Made by a program: the position numbers and the translations under genes. From contig CALISO010000060.1 in the NCBI GenBank assembly GCA_938041445.1, positions 1 through 64,000 of the forward strand: a stretch of 64,000 nucleotides of DNA. Direction: 5' to 3'. Source of the DNA: an uncultured Saprospiraceae bacterium (GTDB lineage Bacteria > Bacteroidota > Bacteroidia > Chitinophagales > Saprospiraceae). This document shows, in pieces, positions 10,301 to 19,724 of the stretch (its first letter is position 1; every line of letters begins with the position of its first letter). The notes under the pieces are model-generated. The model was not told where the DNA came from, searched no databases, and worked only from the letters and a program-made list of their open reading frames with translations.

Positions 10301-13300
10301 CTCTATTTCTCTCTTGTAGTCTTTGATCTAGTGCTCCCCACCCGATACTACTATACTTACCTGATACACTCAAGTTACCGAGATCTGCAAGTTGTACATC
10401 GAGTCGAGCAAGTGCTGCAACACTTGGACTCTCTTCGAAACCAACAGCTCTGAGCTCGTTGACCCAGACCTCACCGGAAACAACTTCCGTTCCTAAATCT
10501 CTGGTATTTCTGACACCAATCTGGATACCCTTCACTAGACCTAAAGTAGGATTACCTACGACTGCGATGCTATGATCCAGCCCTTCGTCTTCTCTATATG
10601 GTTGTCTATATTCTTCTAATATATCTAGACCTAGTGCATTCCGCTCTAGTTTGAGATCAACAAGATCCTGAACTCCGACATCCAAAAAGTTCTCTTCCCT
10701 CCATAGATTATCTACATATCCGGGGTCACCTCTCAATGTATCAATAGAAGACATATTAAGTGGAATGGTATACTCGTAATAGTTAAACTCATAATCCTTG
10801 GCAAACCTCACAAACAATTCTAACTCGTCATCTTCCACTACGCCAAGTAGGTTGCCCATATCATCAATCGCTTCTTCCGCATGCACAAACAATTGTAATC
10901 GCTTAAAGAGTCGAAGGTCCATATCCAGAAGTTTGTTCATAGATACTTCACAGCCTCCTTCAAGATCACCAAAGTTCATTGCCAGTGATCGCTCATTTAA
11001 TTGGTTTGCAGATATAGAATTGAAGATAAGCTCTTGTTGAACTCCCTGTGGTATCTCATAACCAAATGGTATCTTACTACCGTTCTCTTCCACTCCCCTT
11101 GTATCTAAGTTGAACTCTACATCTGCTAAAGATCCATCTCCCCCTGGTCTTTGACATGGATTAGTGTCTCTTCTCCACTGACTTCTGACTAATTCGAATT
11201 CTGCCATTCTAAAGATCTTTCTCGAGGCAAATCCCTTCGTGATTAATCTCATAAACTGGATAGATCGAAATCCATCAATATCTCCCTCGGTCTCGTATAT
11301 AGATGCATCTTGAATAGGTACTTGAAACCTATACCACTTTTCTTCTGGTCTGTTCTCAGGAATAACAACATCGGTAATGAACCTCGCAGCTTCAACATCT
11401 ATCTCATTGAACCCATCATTTACAATTGGCACTTCATACTTAAAGAAATTCTCACTTTGATCTAGAGAATTGTTACCATTCAGATCTTCGCTATCAGGTG
11501 CAAATTTTCCTCTGACATTATTATTGGCAAGTGATTGGTTTACTTGAGTATCTGATCCTTGGATGTCCGGGCTATTATCCTCACTATTACTAAATAATCT
11601 ATACTTGGTCACCAAGTTGTCTGCATCTTCAAATACAGTTGCATCTCCAAAAAAGGCAAAGTCATCATTAGACGGATCATTTTCTACAACTTGTGGTACA
11701 TTGCCACCTAATCCTATAGCGACTTCCTGCAACCAAGCATCGTGTTTCACTCTTTCGTCTGTACTACTCAATCCATCCAATCCTAGATCTTGCTGTTCCT
11801 TTGTCGACACATCAAATGCACCTGTTACTGGTGGTGTCAAGGGAACTAAACCAAATGGCGTCTCCTTTATCGCTACAGCATTTTGTTGTCCATCTACTGG
11901 TACAGCATTTTCATAAAACTGTACACCATCTTTGAGGATATCTTCAGACACACTTCCTAGGTGAAAGACAAGTTTTCCGTTTACTTCCATTCCTTCTGGT
12001 GAAACTACGTTACCATCATAGTCAACTTGATCCATAAATGGATTAAGCATCCAAAACTCAATAAACTCATAGTTAGCAGCTTGGAAATCGTTGGTGTTGA
12101 GATACCGCATCACTCCTCCCCACCTTGTCTCTGGTTCTTCCAACAATAATCCTAACTCTAAGTCTGTTTCAGTTGATATTCCTGCAGAAAAATCTGTACC
12201 ACCATTTGGCACATCAAAGTTATATGGACCTCTGACTGTTGGATCATACAGCAAGTCAAATGTGAATAAATCCTGTCGGACATTTATTGGAAGGTCTCTA
12301 TTAAATATATCATTTTGGAGAACCCCTCTTGAGTAAGAATTGTCGGCATCTGCTCCTGTTCTAGCATTAATATCTGCAAGGTACCAGTTGAGCATTGCTC
12401 TATTGACCCCTGAGAATGTACTATCGGCTGTTGCCTCCGGCCATTCTTCATCTTCTGGTACACTAGATAGTTGCCATGAGAAAGGTGAACTTCCCAATGG
12501 TAGTCCCGTCACAGCACCCTCAAAATCATCAATATTCACCGCCCCTTCATTGTCTCCATCTGCTTCTACATTGATCACTCTCCTGTGACCTGGCTTGAGT
12601 GCAGCTACTTCTGCATTGAAACTCACAGCTGACTCAGCATTAGTACTATATAGTGGTAACTTGTCTAAGACCTTTGTTACCCAAGGTGAGTTCTTCTGAT
12701 ATGCCATGTCAAACCCTAAGACTCTATTGTTAATTGGGTCATCACCAAGATTTACCTTCTGCGTAAATGGTCTCTCTGACAACTTCATATACGTGCCACC
12801 GATACTGAAGTTCTCGCTGAATGCATAGTCTGCTCTCAGACCAAGCATATTTTTTTGTTGTAAACTAAAAAAGGCATCATCCTCTAGTTGTATATCTAAT
12901 GGTACACCTTGTTGCAGATAGGCTTCATTGAGTATTCTTAACCTACCGATACCATAGTCCACTTCATAATCAACACCTTCTATAAGAACTTTTCCTCCTG
13001 CTCTGACCGTCACTGACCCTCTGGGTATATCCCATGATCCAAGTGATATCTCTGCAGAGGTATCTGACTTGTATTCTCCTACCATAACAAACTTACTAGC
13101 GGCAAGATCAAGCTCAGCGATTGTTACAGTGTTTCTATACAGGCTATCATAGGCAAAGAATTCTTGAGCTCCTGGAAAATCGTCTCCGATAAACTCATTT
13201 AAGGTATTACCAAATGGCTCAAGTGTAGGGAAGATAATTGCTCCAACTCTTGGAATAACTGTGATTCCTGGCACATAATCAAAGACACCATCTGGTTGTG

Positions 13301-15110
13301 GATCATTGACAGAGTTGAGATTATCAAGATTGAAGACATTGAGAAGTGGGTCCCGACTTTTGTCAAATACTACACCGTTATTATCAGTAAATACGGGCAA
13401 ATATTTTTTCAACGTACCTCCGTCTCTATCATCCTCATAAAAGATGTCAAATCTAAAATCCTTTTGTGACAAGTTATTAGTCCTCAAGGCATAGACATTC
13501 TTCATCATCAAGTCCCACGTTGGATGCGAGATTGATTGATTACTGCTTTTGAGCATTTTTGCAAACAATACTGTCTCGGGTTGTGCTACACCAGTAGAAT
13601 CTGTACTTGAAATCTGCGCATCTGTAGCAAGCTCTCCTACTCTATAGACTTCGTCACAGTTCTGAGTATAAAAATACTCGTATGAAACTGCAAGTTGCTG
13701 ATTAGGTTGTAACCTTATGTTCAGTGATATAAAACCTAATTCTTGATTGAATGTATACTCATTTGGACGCAAGATTCTTCCTTTGAATTGCTCAAAGTCT
13801 CTTGTGCCTTCCATGCCATATTCCATCCTCAAACTCTGGTTGATATTGTCAAACTCCCTGCTATCCTGGTCGCCTTCTAAGACTTTAAATAGGTTGTTCG
13901 CTTTATTAGATGGTAGGTTATCGCCATTTCTATCTTTGCCAAATTGCACATCTTGTTTTACTGTATTCGGGTTAGCGAAGTTTTCTGCATCCGCTGTACC
14001 TAAATCTACAAGTCCAACTATCTGAGTACTATTCTCATCATAATCTGGCCTATCATCAGAGATCCAAACCTCAAGGTTCGTAATCTTAAATGCGCTTAAT
14101 ACGTGAGGTAGATTAGTAAGAGCACCTTCGTAGGCATTTCTATGATAGTGAGATACGAAGAAGTGTCTATTCTCATCATAGTCCGTTGGCCTCAATTCAA
14201 ACTCTTGTATCTGAGCACCATTTTGGACGGTAAGGTTCTTTGGCTTACTACGTTGTTGTGATGCAACTGCTGTCAACTTCAAGTGACCAAATTGCAAGTC
14301 GGTCTTAATACCAAAAAGCGATTGTGCTCCGGTAATTAATGAACTTCTCAATGGCATACTGATATTACCTGCCTCTATCTTCTTGATGATATCATCCTCA
14401 GTGAATTGTTCTGAGTCATAAGTCAGTTTGATTTTTTGATCTGAGTCAAATGTCGCCTGAGTATCATAATTGAAACCCAAGTCCATCTTGTCTCCAATGT
14501 TACCATCTACATTGATTTTGATCTTAGGCTCGAATAACATAGACCATCTATCGATGGCTCTAGTAGGATTGATACCATTATTGACAAACTGATATCGAGT
14601 ACCTATTGAGATGTCAATATTTCCCTGTGGCTTAATAGTTATACCACTTCCACCGAACAATCGATCTTTGAGTTTGTCTTGTATATTGACTTTAGACATA
14701 GGATCAAGTAAGCCACTTTTGCCCCGATCATTATCCCCTATCCCTGAAAGCTTGCTGAAGTATTCTTTGTCTGATTGTTCACTTTTCCAATCTAGGTACT
14801 CATCAAATGTCATATAAGATGGCATTGTCAAGTACTCATCACCTAGTTTTTCATAGATAATATAGGTGTCAGAATCGGGATCGTATTCTATCGTTTGTTG
14901 TATATCGGTAGGTTGTATATCGAATGGGTTGGAGTATTCTTCCGTTGTGAAATCTCCATCTCTATCACTGAGTGGAATGGTATCACTAGATGATGCCTGC
15001 CAGTAGTCCGCCTCGTCCCGAAGCAGATCCTTCCAATCTGTAGCTTTGACCTCCCCTAAGTATAGACACGACAACACCACCACACAGATAAAACCAATCT
15101 TGAACTTCAT
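7377..15110 (-). CDS. sprA: SprA, giant outer-membrane translocon of the type IX secretion system
   Basis: A 2577-residue protein with a signal peptide (hydrophobic stretch to about residue 23). It matches SprA (TIGR04189-type gliding motility protein): N-terminal region with IEYDPDSDTYIIYEKLGDEY, repeated aromatic beta-strand regions, and a terminal strand ending in FVLRFKLN. In Flavobacterium SprA forms a 36-strand barrel through which T9SS cargo crosses the outer membrane. Length is in the family range (about 2,300-2,600). A low-complexity Lys/Pro/Thr-rich segment (about residues 1690-1740) and a Ser/Lys-rich segment (about 2000-2060) are probably linkers. It lies 96 bp downstream of ruvA, an arrangement I recall as typical for Bacteroidota. 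The window holds at least three likely clients with T9SS sorting domains. Confidence 0.97.
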   Translation of the reverse strand: MKFKIGFICVVVLSCLYLGEVKATDWKDLLRDEADYWQASSSDTIPLSDRDGDFTTEEYSNPFDIQPTDIQQTIEYDPDSDTYIIYEKLGDEYLTMPSYMTFDEYLDWKSEQSDKEYFSKLSGIGDNDRGKSGLLDPMSKVNIQDKLKDRLFGGSGITIKPQGNIDISIGTRYQFVNNGINPTRAIDRWSMLFEPKIKINVDGNIGDKMDLGFNYDTQATFDSDQKIKLTYDSEQFTEDDIIKKIEAGNISMPLRSSLITGAQSLFGIKTDLQFGHLKLTAVASQQRSKPKNLTVQNGAQIQEFELRPTDYDENRHFFVSHYHRNAYEGALTNLPHVLSAFKITNLEVWISDDRPDYDENSTQIVGLVDLGTADAENFANPNTVKQDVQFGKDRNGDNLPSNKANNLFKVLEGDQDSREFDNINQSLRMEYGMEGTRDFEQFKGRILRPNEYTFNQELGFISLNIRLQPNQQLAVSYEYFYTQNCDEVYRVGELATDAQISSTDSTGVAQPETVLFAKMLKSSNQSISHPTWDLMMKNVYALRTNNLSQKDFRFDIFYEDDRDGGTLKKYLPVFTDNNGVVFDKSRDPLLNVFNLDNLNSVNDPQPDGVFDYVPGITVIPRVGAIIFPTLEPFGNTLNEFIGDDFPGAQEFFAYDSLYRNTVTIAELDLAASKFVMVGEYKSDTSAEISLGSWDIPRGSVTVRAGGKVLIEGVDYEVDYGIGRLRILNEAYLQQGVPLDIQLEDDAFFSLQQKNMLGLRADYAFSENFSIGGTYMKLSERPFTQKVNLGDDPINNRVLGFDMAYQKNSPWVTKVLDKLPLYSTNAESAVSFNAEVAALKPGHRRVINVEADGDNEGAVNIDDFEGAVTGLPLGSSPFSWQLSSVPEDEEWPEATADSTFSGVNRAMLNWYLADINARTGADADNSYSRGVLQNDIFNRDLPINVRQDLFTFDLLYDPTVRGPYNFDVPNGGTDFSAGISTETDLELGLLLEEPETRWGGVMRYLNTNDFQAANYEFIEFWMLNPFMDQVDYDGNVVSPEGMEVNGKLVFHLGSVSEDILKDGVQFYENAVPVDGQQNAVAIKETPFGLVPLTPPVTGAFDVSTKEQQDLGLDGLSSTDERVKHDAWLQEVAIGLGGNVPQVVENDPSNDDFAFFGDATVFEDADNLVTKYRLFSNSEDNSPDIQGSDTQVNQSLANNNVRGKFAPDSEDLNGNNSLDQSENFFKYEVPIVNDGFNEIDVEAARFITDVVIPENRPEEKWYRFQVPIQDASIYETEGDIDGFRSIQFMRLITKGFASRKIFRMAEFELVRSQWRRDTNPCQRPGGDGSLADVEFNLDTRGVEENGSKIPFGYEIPQGVQQELIFNSISANQLNERSLAMNFGDLEGGCEVSMNKLLDMDLRLFKRLQLFVHAEEAIDDMGNLLGVVEDDELELFVRFAKDYEFNYYEYTIPLNMSSIDTLRGDPGYVDNLWREENFLDVGVQDLVDLKLERNALGLDILEEYRQPYREDEGLDHSIAVVGNPTLGLVKGIQIGVRNTRDLGTEVVSGEVWVNELRAVGFEESPSVAALARLDVQLADLGNLSVSGKYSSIGWGALDQRLQERNREELIDYDIATSLELGKFLPSQWNVRIPFYAQYLKSISNPEYHPFDSDVKLRDKVNEGDTQAERDEIRSAAQDVTTIKTINFTNVKKERSTKPKQPTKTAQSTKTAGPTIDPNNKDLTPEELKVLEKAKKKEERKSRPRVPKPWDISNFSASYGYTETDRRDPLLEFDNTIEHRAGLDYVYQRKIKYITPFSKIKSKHLAVIKQFNFNPFPNSFAFNTTLDRTHKQRKFRQPDIPVFQFDEKNFSWTRQYDLKWDLTKALNIRFNATNQSFVDELRQVGIADLADDRQWEDENGIDRTIDVDDNADFVQDYWRDNLRAGGRNRTYDHAIQASYTLPIRYLPLLDWITIKAQYKADYNWTAGQLIQIDGNGNQPGGVIKNSQNRSVNGTFDFKKLYSKSKYIKELDKTGSSSTEKKSRSSSSRDQLSKDTAPADVVGPDGKKPKAERTKDSDGPRTPGIAEKILLRPLFSLRTIKATYREDLSTLVPGFGGNAGDPSAVNPQFFGLSEGFNAPGWAFVSGIQPDITKTDANDNWLYQNITNWNRSEVLNKQIYQDKRQTVELDIALEPWKDFDIDVEFFKKTSLNHSEEFTFLNKNGEAGFVQQALYDVGSVEFSFFTLNTLFGDGTQDERAITLFNTLRDNRSVVSQRLARSTDTHTIDGEEYSFGNGKLNNDVVVPSFIAAYTGQSAEDVNLDIIEQTSAWDFLPSPNWKVNYGGLAKLPMFNKYFKSINLKHAYKNTFGILRFNSDPTFDTLDDPDEVKQASQNYYTRWELPSVQINESFSPLIGLELQTQNNIRLQAEYKKARILELFTTVGELKEQLNTDFVFGAGFEFEDVNISFLTGKKKNSKKRQRPTTNETDEEDVPLRDNRRSKRSGGLSSIIDTGEETPRSLIFDLSFTISDNVTFAHDLRNDELIPQAVRGTRQFRINPSIEYDISKNFSIRWYAEYGRTTPKVTPPFPVTNFETAFVLRFKLN

Positions 15111-15206
15111 GAAACTTTTAATTGACCCCTAATCTAAAAATATATCTTTTGTGTATCCCGAAACACCGAATCCTAACGCAGCAAAATTGGCTTCATTATG
15201 ATTTGA

Positions 15207-15809
15207 TTAAGATAATTGTCGCAATAATTGCTTTATTAACGCTTCAACGGACACATCATCGCCATTTTCACCGATTGCCTTGTCGACAGATCCTGTCACC
15301 TTCGCTTTATTAAACCCTAACGATACTAGTGCAGAAATTGCTTCTTCTCTTATACTAGATGACGCTGTAACTACCATTCCAGCTGAATCTTTACCTTCTG
15401 CCATCTCCATCTTTGTAAGTTTATCCTTAAGATCTAAGATGATTCTTTTCGCTGTTTTGGGACCAATACCCTTGACTTTGTTAATCAAGGCAACATTCTC
15501 TTGAATAATTGCCTTTCTTGCCTCAGATGGTGTCATATAAGATGTTACCATTCGTGCAGTATTAGGACCAATACCTGACACTGATATTAAATGAGCAAAC
15601 AATTGCTTCTCATCCTCTGTGGAAAACCCATATAAACTTTGGTCTGATTCTGTGATATGGTGGTGAATGAAGACCTTTGATTCTTCTAACTCCTCAATAG
15701 CGGCATATGTATGCAGACTAATGTTGACGTGATAGGCAATGCCTCCAATATCCAGGTAGATGTAAGTTGGACATTTATAGGTGATTTTTCCATTAAGGTA
15801 TGCAATCAT
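15207..15809 (-). CDS. ruvA: Holliday junction branch migration protein RuvA
   Basis: 200 residues, the normal length. N-terminal OB domain (MIAYLNGKITYKCPTYIYLDI), helix-hairpin-helix pair (VSGIGPNTARMV and VKGIGPKTAKRI), and a C-terminal domain after a variable linker (EEAISALVSLGFNKAKV) that contacts RuvB. RuvA binds four-way junctions and loads the RuvB motor in recombination repair. Upstream gene of the ruvA-sprA pair. Confidence 0.97.
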   Translation of the reverse strand: MIAYLNGKITYKCPTYIYLDIGGIAYHVNISLHTYAAIEELEESKVFIHHHITESDQSLYGFSTEDEKQLFAHLISVSGIGPNTARMVTSYMTPSEARKAIIQENVALINKVKGIGPKTAKRIILDLKDKLTKMEMAEGKDSAGMVVTASSSIREEAISALVSLGFNKAKVTGSVDKAIGENGDDVSVEALIKQLLRQLS

Positions 15810-15910
15810 CGTATGTTTGTTATGTGAGTATTATTCCTGTAGATATCAACTCACAAAATTAGATGATATTGCTATCATATTAAATAAAAATTTAATATAA
15901 TTTATACTTA

Positions 15911-17185
15911 GTGAATTATACGATACTATTAATCGGCGGAGGAGGTAGAGAACATGCAATTGCTAAAGCAATAACAGATAGTCCTAGATGTGAAAAACTC
16001 TATGTTGCTCCAGGAAATGCCGGTACCCAATCACTTGCGTTTAATGTCACATTAGACACAGGTAATTTTGATACCGTTGCTCAGTTTTGTGAAAGCTATC
16101 ATGTGGATTGGATTGTTGTCGGACCGGAACAACCGCTCGTAGATGGTATCTATGATTACTTTATCGACCACAAGGTCAAGATCATTGGACCATCTAAGGT
16201 TGCAGCTATGCTAGAAGGCAGTAAGTCATTTGCTAAAGCCTTTATGAAAAAGATGAATATTCCGACTGCTGGATATCGTGCATTTACTCAAGAAACGCTG
16301 CAGGAGGGAGTTAATCTGCTCAAGTCCCACCCAACACCAATTGTGCTAAAAGCTGATGGTCTCGCTGCCGGTAAGGGTGTACTGATCCTAGAAGATCGTG
16401 ACGAAGCAATCAGAGAATTTAAGTCAATGCTCAGTGGCAAATTTGGTGTAGCTAGTCAGACAGTTGTTGTTGAAGAATTTTTGTCAGGAATAGAATTCTC
16501 TGTCTTCGTAGCTACAGACGGAAAGGAATATGTAATCCTCCCAGAGGCAAAGGACTACAAGAGAATCGGAGAACAAGATAAAGGCCTCAATACTGGTGGT
16601 ATGGGTGCTGTAAGCCCAGTACCATTTTATGATGATGCGATGAAGGCAAAAGTCATCAAACAAGTCATCGAACCAACTATCGCAGGCATCCAACAAGAAG
16701 CACTGGATTATACCGGATTCATCTTTTTGGGATTAATCAGTGTGGATAATAATCCATATGTTATCGAGTACAACTGTCGAATGGGTGATCCCGAAACTGA
16801 AGTCGTATTCCCAAGAATCAAGAGTGATATAGTCTCTCTATTTGAAGCGATGGTTGATAACACACTTGACCAATATTCCTTAGAAACCAAAGCTGAAACA
16901 GCCGTAACAGTGTTTTCTGTAAGCGGTGGATATCCGGGAGCTTATGATAAAGGCAAGGAAATCGATATTCCTGTTGATTCTGATCAATGTTACTACTATC
17001 ATGCAGGGACCAAAGCTATAGACTCATCTGTTGTCACAAATGGTGGGAGGGTCATTGCCGCAACTGCTCTTGCAAACGATTTAGAATCTGCAATTCAACG
17101 AGCTCAAGAAGGTGCAAAAGCGTTGACATTCGAAGGTCAATATTACAGGACAGATATCGGAAAGGATCTACTACCGTATCTTTAA
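15911..17185 (+). CDS. purD: Phosphoribosylamine-glycine ligase (GAR synthetase)
   Basis: 424 residues. N-terminal Rossmann region with GGGGREHAIAKA, ATP-grasp domain with VLKADGLAAGKGV, the metal/nucleotide motif YNCRMGDPETEV near the end of the grasp fold, and a PurD C-terminal domain (residues about 325-420). It joins phosphoribosylamine and glycine in step 2 of purine synthesis. The upstream spacer is very AT-rich (15856-15910) with a TATACTTA element. The next gene starts 6 bp after the stop, so the two are likely co-transcribed. Confidence 0.97.
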   Translation: MNYTILLIGGGGREHAIAKAITDSPRCEKLYVAPGNAGTQSLAFNVTLDTGNFDTVAQFCESYHVDWIVVGPEQPLVDGIYDYFIDHKVKIIGPSKVAAMLEGSKSFAKAFMKKMNIPTAGYRAFTQETLQEGVNLLKSHPTPIVLKADGLAAGKGVLILEDRDEAIREFKSMLSGKFGVASQTVVVEEFLSGIEFSVFVATDGKEYVILPEAKDYKRIGEQDKGLNTGGMGAVSPVPFYDDAMKAKVIKQVIEPTIAGIQQEALDYTGFIFLGLISVDNNPYVIEYNCRMGDPETEVVFPRIKSDIVSLFEAMVDNTLDQYSLETKAETAVTVFSVSGGYPGAYDKGKEIDIPVDSDQCYYYHAGTKAIDSSVVTNGGRVIAATALANDLESAIQRAQEGAKALTFEGQYYRTDIGKDLLPYL

Positions 17186-17191
17186 TCCATT

Positions 17192-19588
17192 ATGTACCTA
17201 CTACTTAGTGATATTATCTCTATCGTCTCAGGTGAGACAACCCAGTCTGTTGAAGGACTCGGGATAAATGATATTACTTATGATAGTCGGTCAATAATCA
17301 AGACTAAGAAGTCACTATTCGTTGCTCTGACAACTGGCAAACGAGATGGTCACCAATACATCTCAGATGCAATAACTGCTGGCTGTCAATACTTCTTAGT
17401 AGATGTTGATGCAAGTCTTCCACCCCACAAAGGTGTGATCTATATCAAGGTTCAAGATACACTAGCAGCCTATCAAGCAATCGCTGCATGGAGAAGATCG
17501 CTTGTAGATATTCCGATCATTGGGATTGCTGGTAGTAATGGCAAAACAATTGTCAAAGAATGGCTTGCCTCTACCCTTGACCAACACTTTGCCATCATCA
17601 AGACACCAAAAAGTTATAATTCTCAAATTGGACTGCCACAGTCGTTATTACCTATAGGAAGACAGTACACCTTGGGTGTATTTGAGACCGGGATTTCTCA
17701 AGTTGGAGAAATGAAAATATTGGCAAACATTCTAAAGCCAACCATTGGAATCTTTACGAATATCGGTGATGCTCACAGCGAATCATTTGAATCTATCGAT
17801 CAAAAGCTTGAAGAGAAGCTCAAGTTATTCACTTCAGTAGAGACACTCATTTACTCTAGTGATAATCCGATGATCAGAGAAGCAATCACTAACTCTTTTG
17901 ACGAGAAAGCACAGATTCTATCATGGGGTTCGCTAGAAGAAGATGCACTGCGGATATTAGATGAATCCACCGATGTCAATGGACTTTCCATCAAGTTCAG
18001 CTATAATAGTAAGACCTATGACTTAACAGTACCGCTTCTAACAAGAATAGAAAGAGAAAATCTTCTTCATGTTCTGACTACAGCGATGTATCTAGATATA
18101 CCATTTGCAGACATTGAGCAATCATTTCAGTCATTGAATCAATTGCCTATGCGTCTGCAAGTGTATCAGGGCAGTCGTGGCAATGTCATTATCAATGACT
18201 CATATACTTCCGACCTACAAGCATTCAGATATGCTCTCGAATATCAAAAAGGACATTACCCAGATATGGAGACTTGTATCATCACGTCTGAAGGAGTAAA
18301 AAGCGATAACTTGACTGTGCTATTTGATGAATATCAAATTAAACATCGCATCTATCTTGACTCTTCTGTTCCTACAAATGAAGCAGTTAAACAAGTTGAA
18401 TCGTTAGGACTCACTGATACGGCATTGCTTGTCAAAGGACATCGAGTCGACAAACTAGATCTGGTCAGTGATGCACTAGCTAGTAAGTCTCGATCTACAA
18501 CCTTGCATGTCCACCTCCCTAGTCTTAAACAAAATCTAGCAGTCTATAGCAGAATGCTAAATTCGGAGACTAAGATCATCCTAGTTGTCAAAGCATCTGC
18601 TTATGGAAGTGGTAGTATCCACGTCAGTAGATATCTCTCCCAATTGCCTATTGACTATCTAGCGGTAGCCGTGTTAGATGAAGCTATAGAGTTGAGGGAA
18701 CAAGGGATTAGGTTGCCTATTTTGCTGTTCAACTTTTCAGATTATAATGCTGTGTTGTCGTTGTGGAAGCACGATATCGAACCAGAAGTTTACTCTATAG
18801 AACAACTCAAACTACTCTGTAGGACCAGTAAGCTTCAACCTTCTATACTAAATATCCACCTAAAGATTGAGACAGGCCTCAATAGACTTGGTCTTACTCG
18901 TGAAGATTTTACCACAGTACAACAATTGATCAACGAAAGTCCTAATATAAGAGTCAAGGGAATCTTTAGCCACTTATCTGGAAGCGATGATCCTGCATAC
19001 GATGAATTTACTGAGCAACAATATGAAACTTATGTCAAGCTTTATGTCGATCTCAGTAGCAGACTTGGCTACCAACCCATTAGACACCTAATCAATACAG
19101 CAGGAATTGTAAGGCATCCACAATATCAGCTAGATGCCGTAAGACTTGGTCTCGGCCTCTATGGAATTGATGAAACTACAGAAATCCAAAGTCAACTCAA
19201 TCCTGTACTCACTTTGACAAGTCAAGTCCTTCAAATCAAACAAGTGAAAGCTGGAGAGTCGGTAAGCTATGCCAGAAGCTTTATAGCAAATGCAGATAAG
19301 AAAATCGCGATACTTGGTATAGGGTATGCCGATGGACTACCTCGATCTGGATATCAACGTGGCAGTTCTGTTTACTATAAAGGTCAATGCCTTCCTTTCG
19401 TAGGAAATATCTGTATGGATGTCTGCATGATAGATGTAAGTGGTGTGGATATTAATCCAGGAGATACCGTTGAGATATTTGGTCACAACCTCTCTATACA
19501 AGAAGTCGCTAAGATTCATCATACGATTAGCTATGAGATAATCAGTCAAATATCACCTCGAGTAAAGAGAATCTATATTGAAGATTGA
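17192..19588 (+). CDS. murF-alr: Bifunctional MurF (UDP-MurNAc-tripeptide:D-Ala-D-Ala ligase)-alanine racemase
   Basis: A 798-residue natural fusion known from Bacteroidota. Residues 1-~430 are Mur ligase: IAGSNGKTIVKEW is the ATP-binding loop (Lys118), followed by the central and C-terminal Mur domains. Residues ~440-798 are a fold-type III PLP enzyme: VVKASAYG carries the PLP lysine (Lys467), IKIETGLNRLGL and GVDINPGDTVEIFG follow, and Tyr693 in SVSYARSF is the position of the catalytic tyrosine of the opposite subunit. The fusion couples making D-alanine with adding D-Ala-D-Ala to the peptidoglycan precursor. Compared with textbook MurF the loop reads GSNGKTIVKE rather than GSxGKTxTK. Confidence 0.95.
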   Translation: MYLLLSDIISIVSGETTQSVEGLGINDITYDSRSIIKTKKSLFVALTTGKRDGHQYISDAITAGCQYFLVDVDASLPPHKGVIYIKVQDTLAAYQAIAAWRRSLVDIPIIGIAGSNGKTIVKEWLASTLDQHFAIIKTPKSYNSQIGLPQSLLPIGRQYTLGVFETGISQVGEMKILANILKPTIGIFTNIGDAHSESFESIDQKLEEKLKLFTSVETLIYSSDNPMIREAITNSFDEKAQILSWGSLEEDALRILDESTDVNGLSIKFSYNSKTYDLTVPLLTRIERENLLHVLTTAMYLDIPFADIEQSFQSLNQLPMRLQVYQGSRGNVIINDSYTSDLQAFRYALEYQKGHYPDMETCIITSEGVKSDNLTVLFDEYQIKHRIYLDSSVPTNEAVKQVESLGLTDTALLVKGHRVDKLDLVSDALASKSRSTTLHVHLPSLKQNLAVYSRMLNSETKIILVVKASAYGSGSIHVSRYLSQLPIDYLAVAVLDEAIELREQGIRLPILLFNFSDYNAVLSLWKHDIEPEVYSIEQLKLLCRTSKLQPSILNIHLKIETGLNRLGLTREDFTTVQQLINESPNIRVKGIFSHLSGSDDPAYDEFTEQQYETYVKLYVDLSSRLGYQPIRHLINTAGIVRHPQYQLDAVRLGLGLYGIDETTEIQSQLNPVLTLTSQVLQIKQVKAGESVSYARSFIANADKKIAILGIGYADGLPRSGYQRGSSVYYKGQCLPFVGNICMDVCMIDVSGVDINPGDTVEIFGHNLSIQEVAKIHHTISYEIISQISPRVKRIYIED

Positions 19589-19670
19589 GGTTCTACTCTC
19601 AGAATTGTCGCCAATAATTTAATATTCTTCTACGTTTGCTAACCACATTTTAGTTATCTATTCTATTCAG

Positions 19671-19678
19671 TACTTTTG
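19671..19678 (+). promoter_or_regulatory. Candidate Bacteroidota -7 element for the SurA/parvulin operon
   Basis: TACTTTTG fits the Bacteroidota -7 consensus TAnnTTTG and lies 46 bp before the first ATG of the operon. A second match, TACGTTTG, lies at 19631-19638. No clear -33 TTTG at the right spacing. Confidence 0.4.
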
Positions 19679-19724
19679 CACCATTAAATTATCTGGTATT
19701 TAGATCTATACGCAAGTAAGCATT

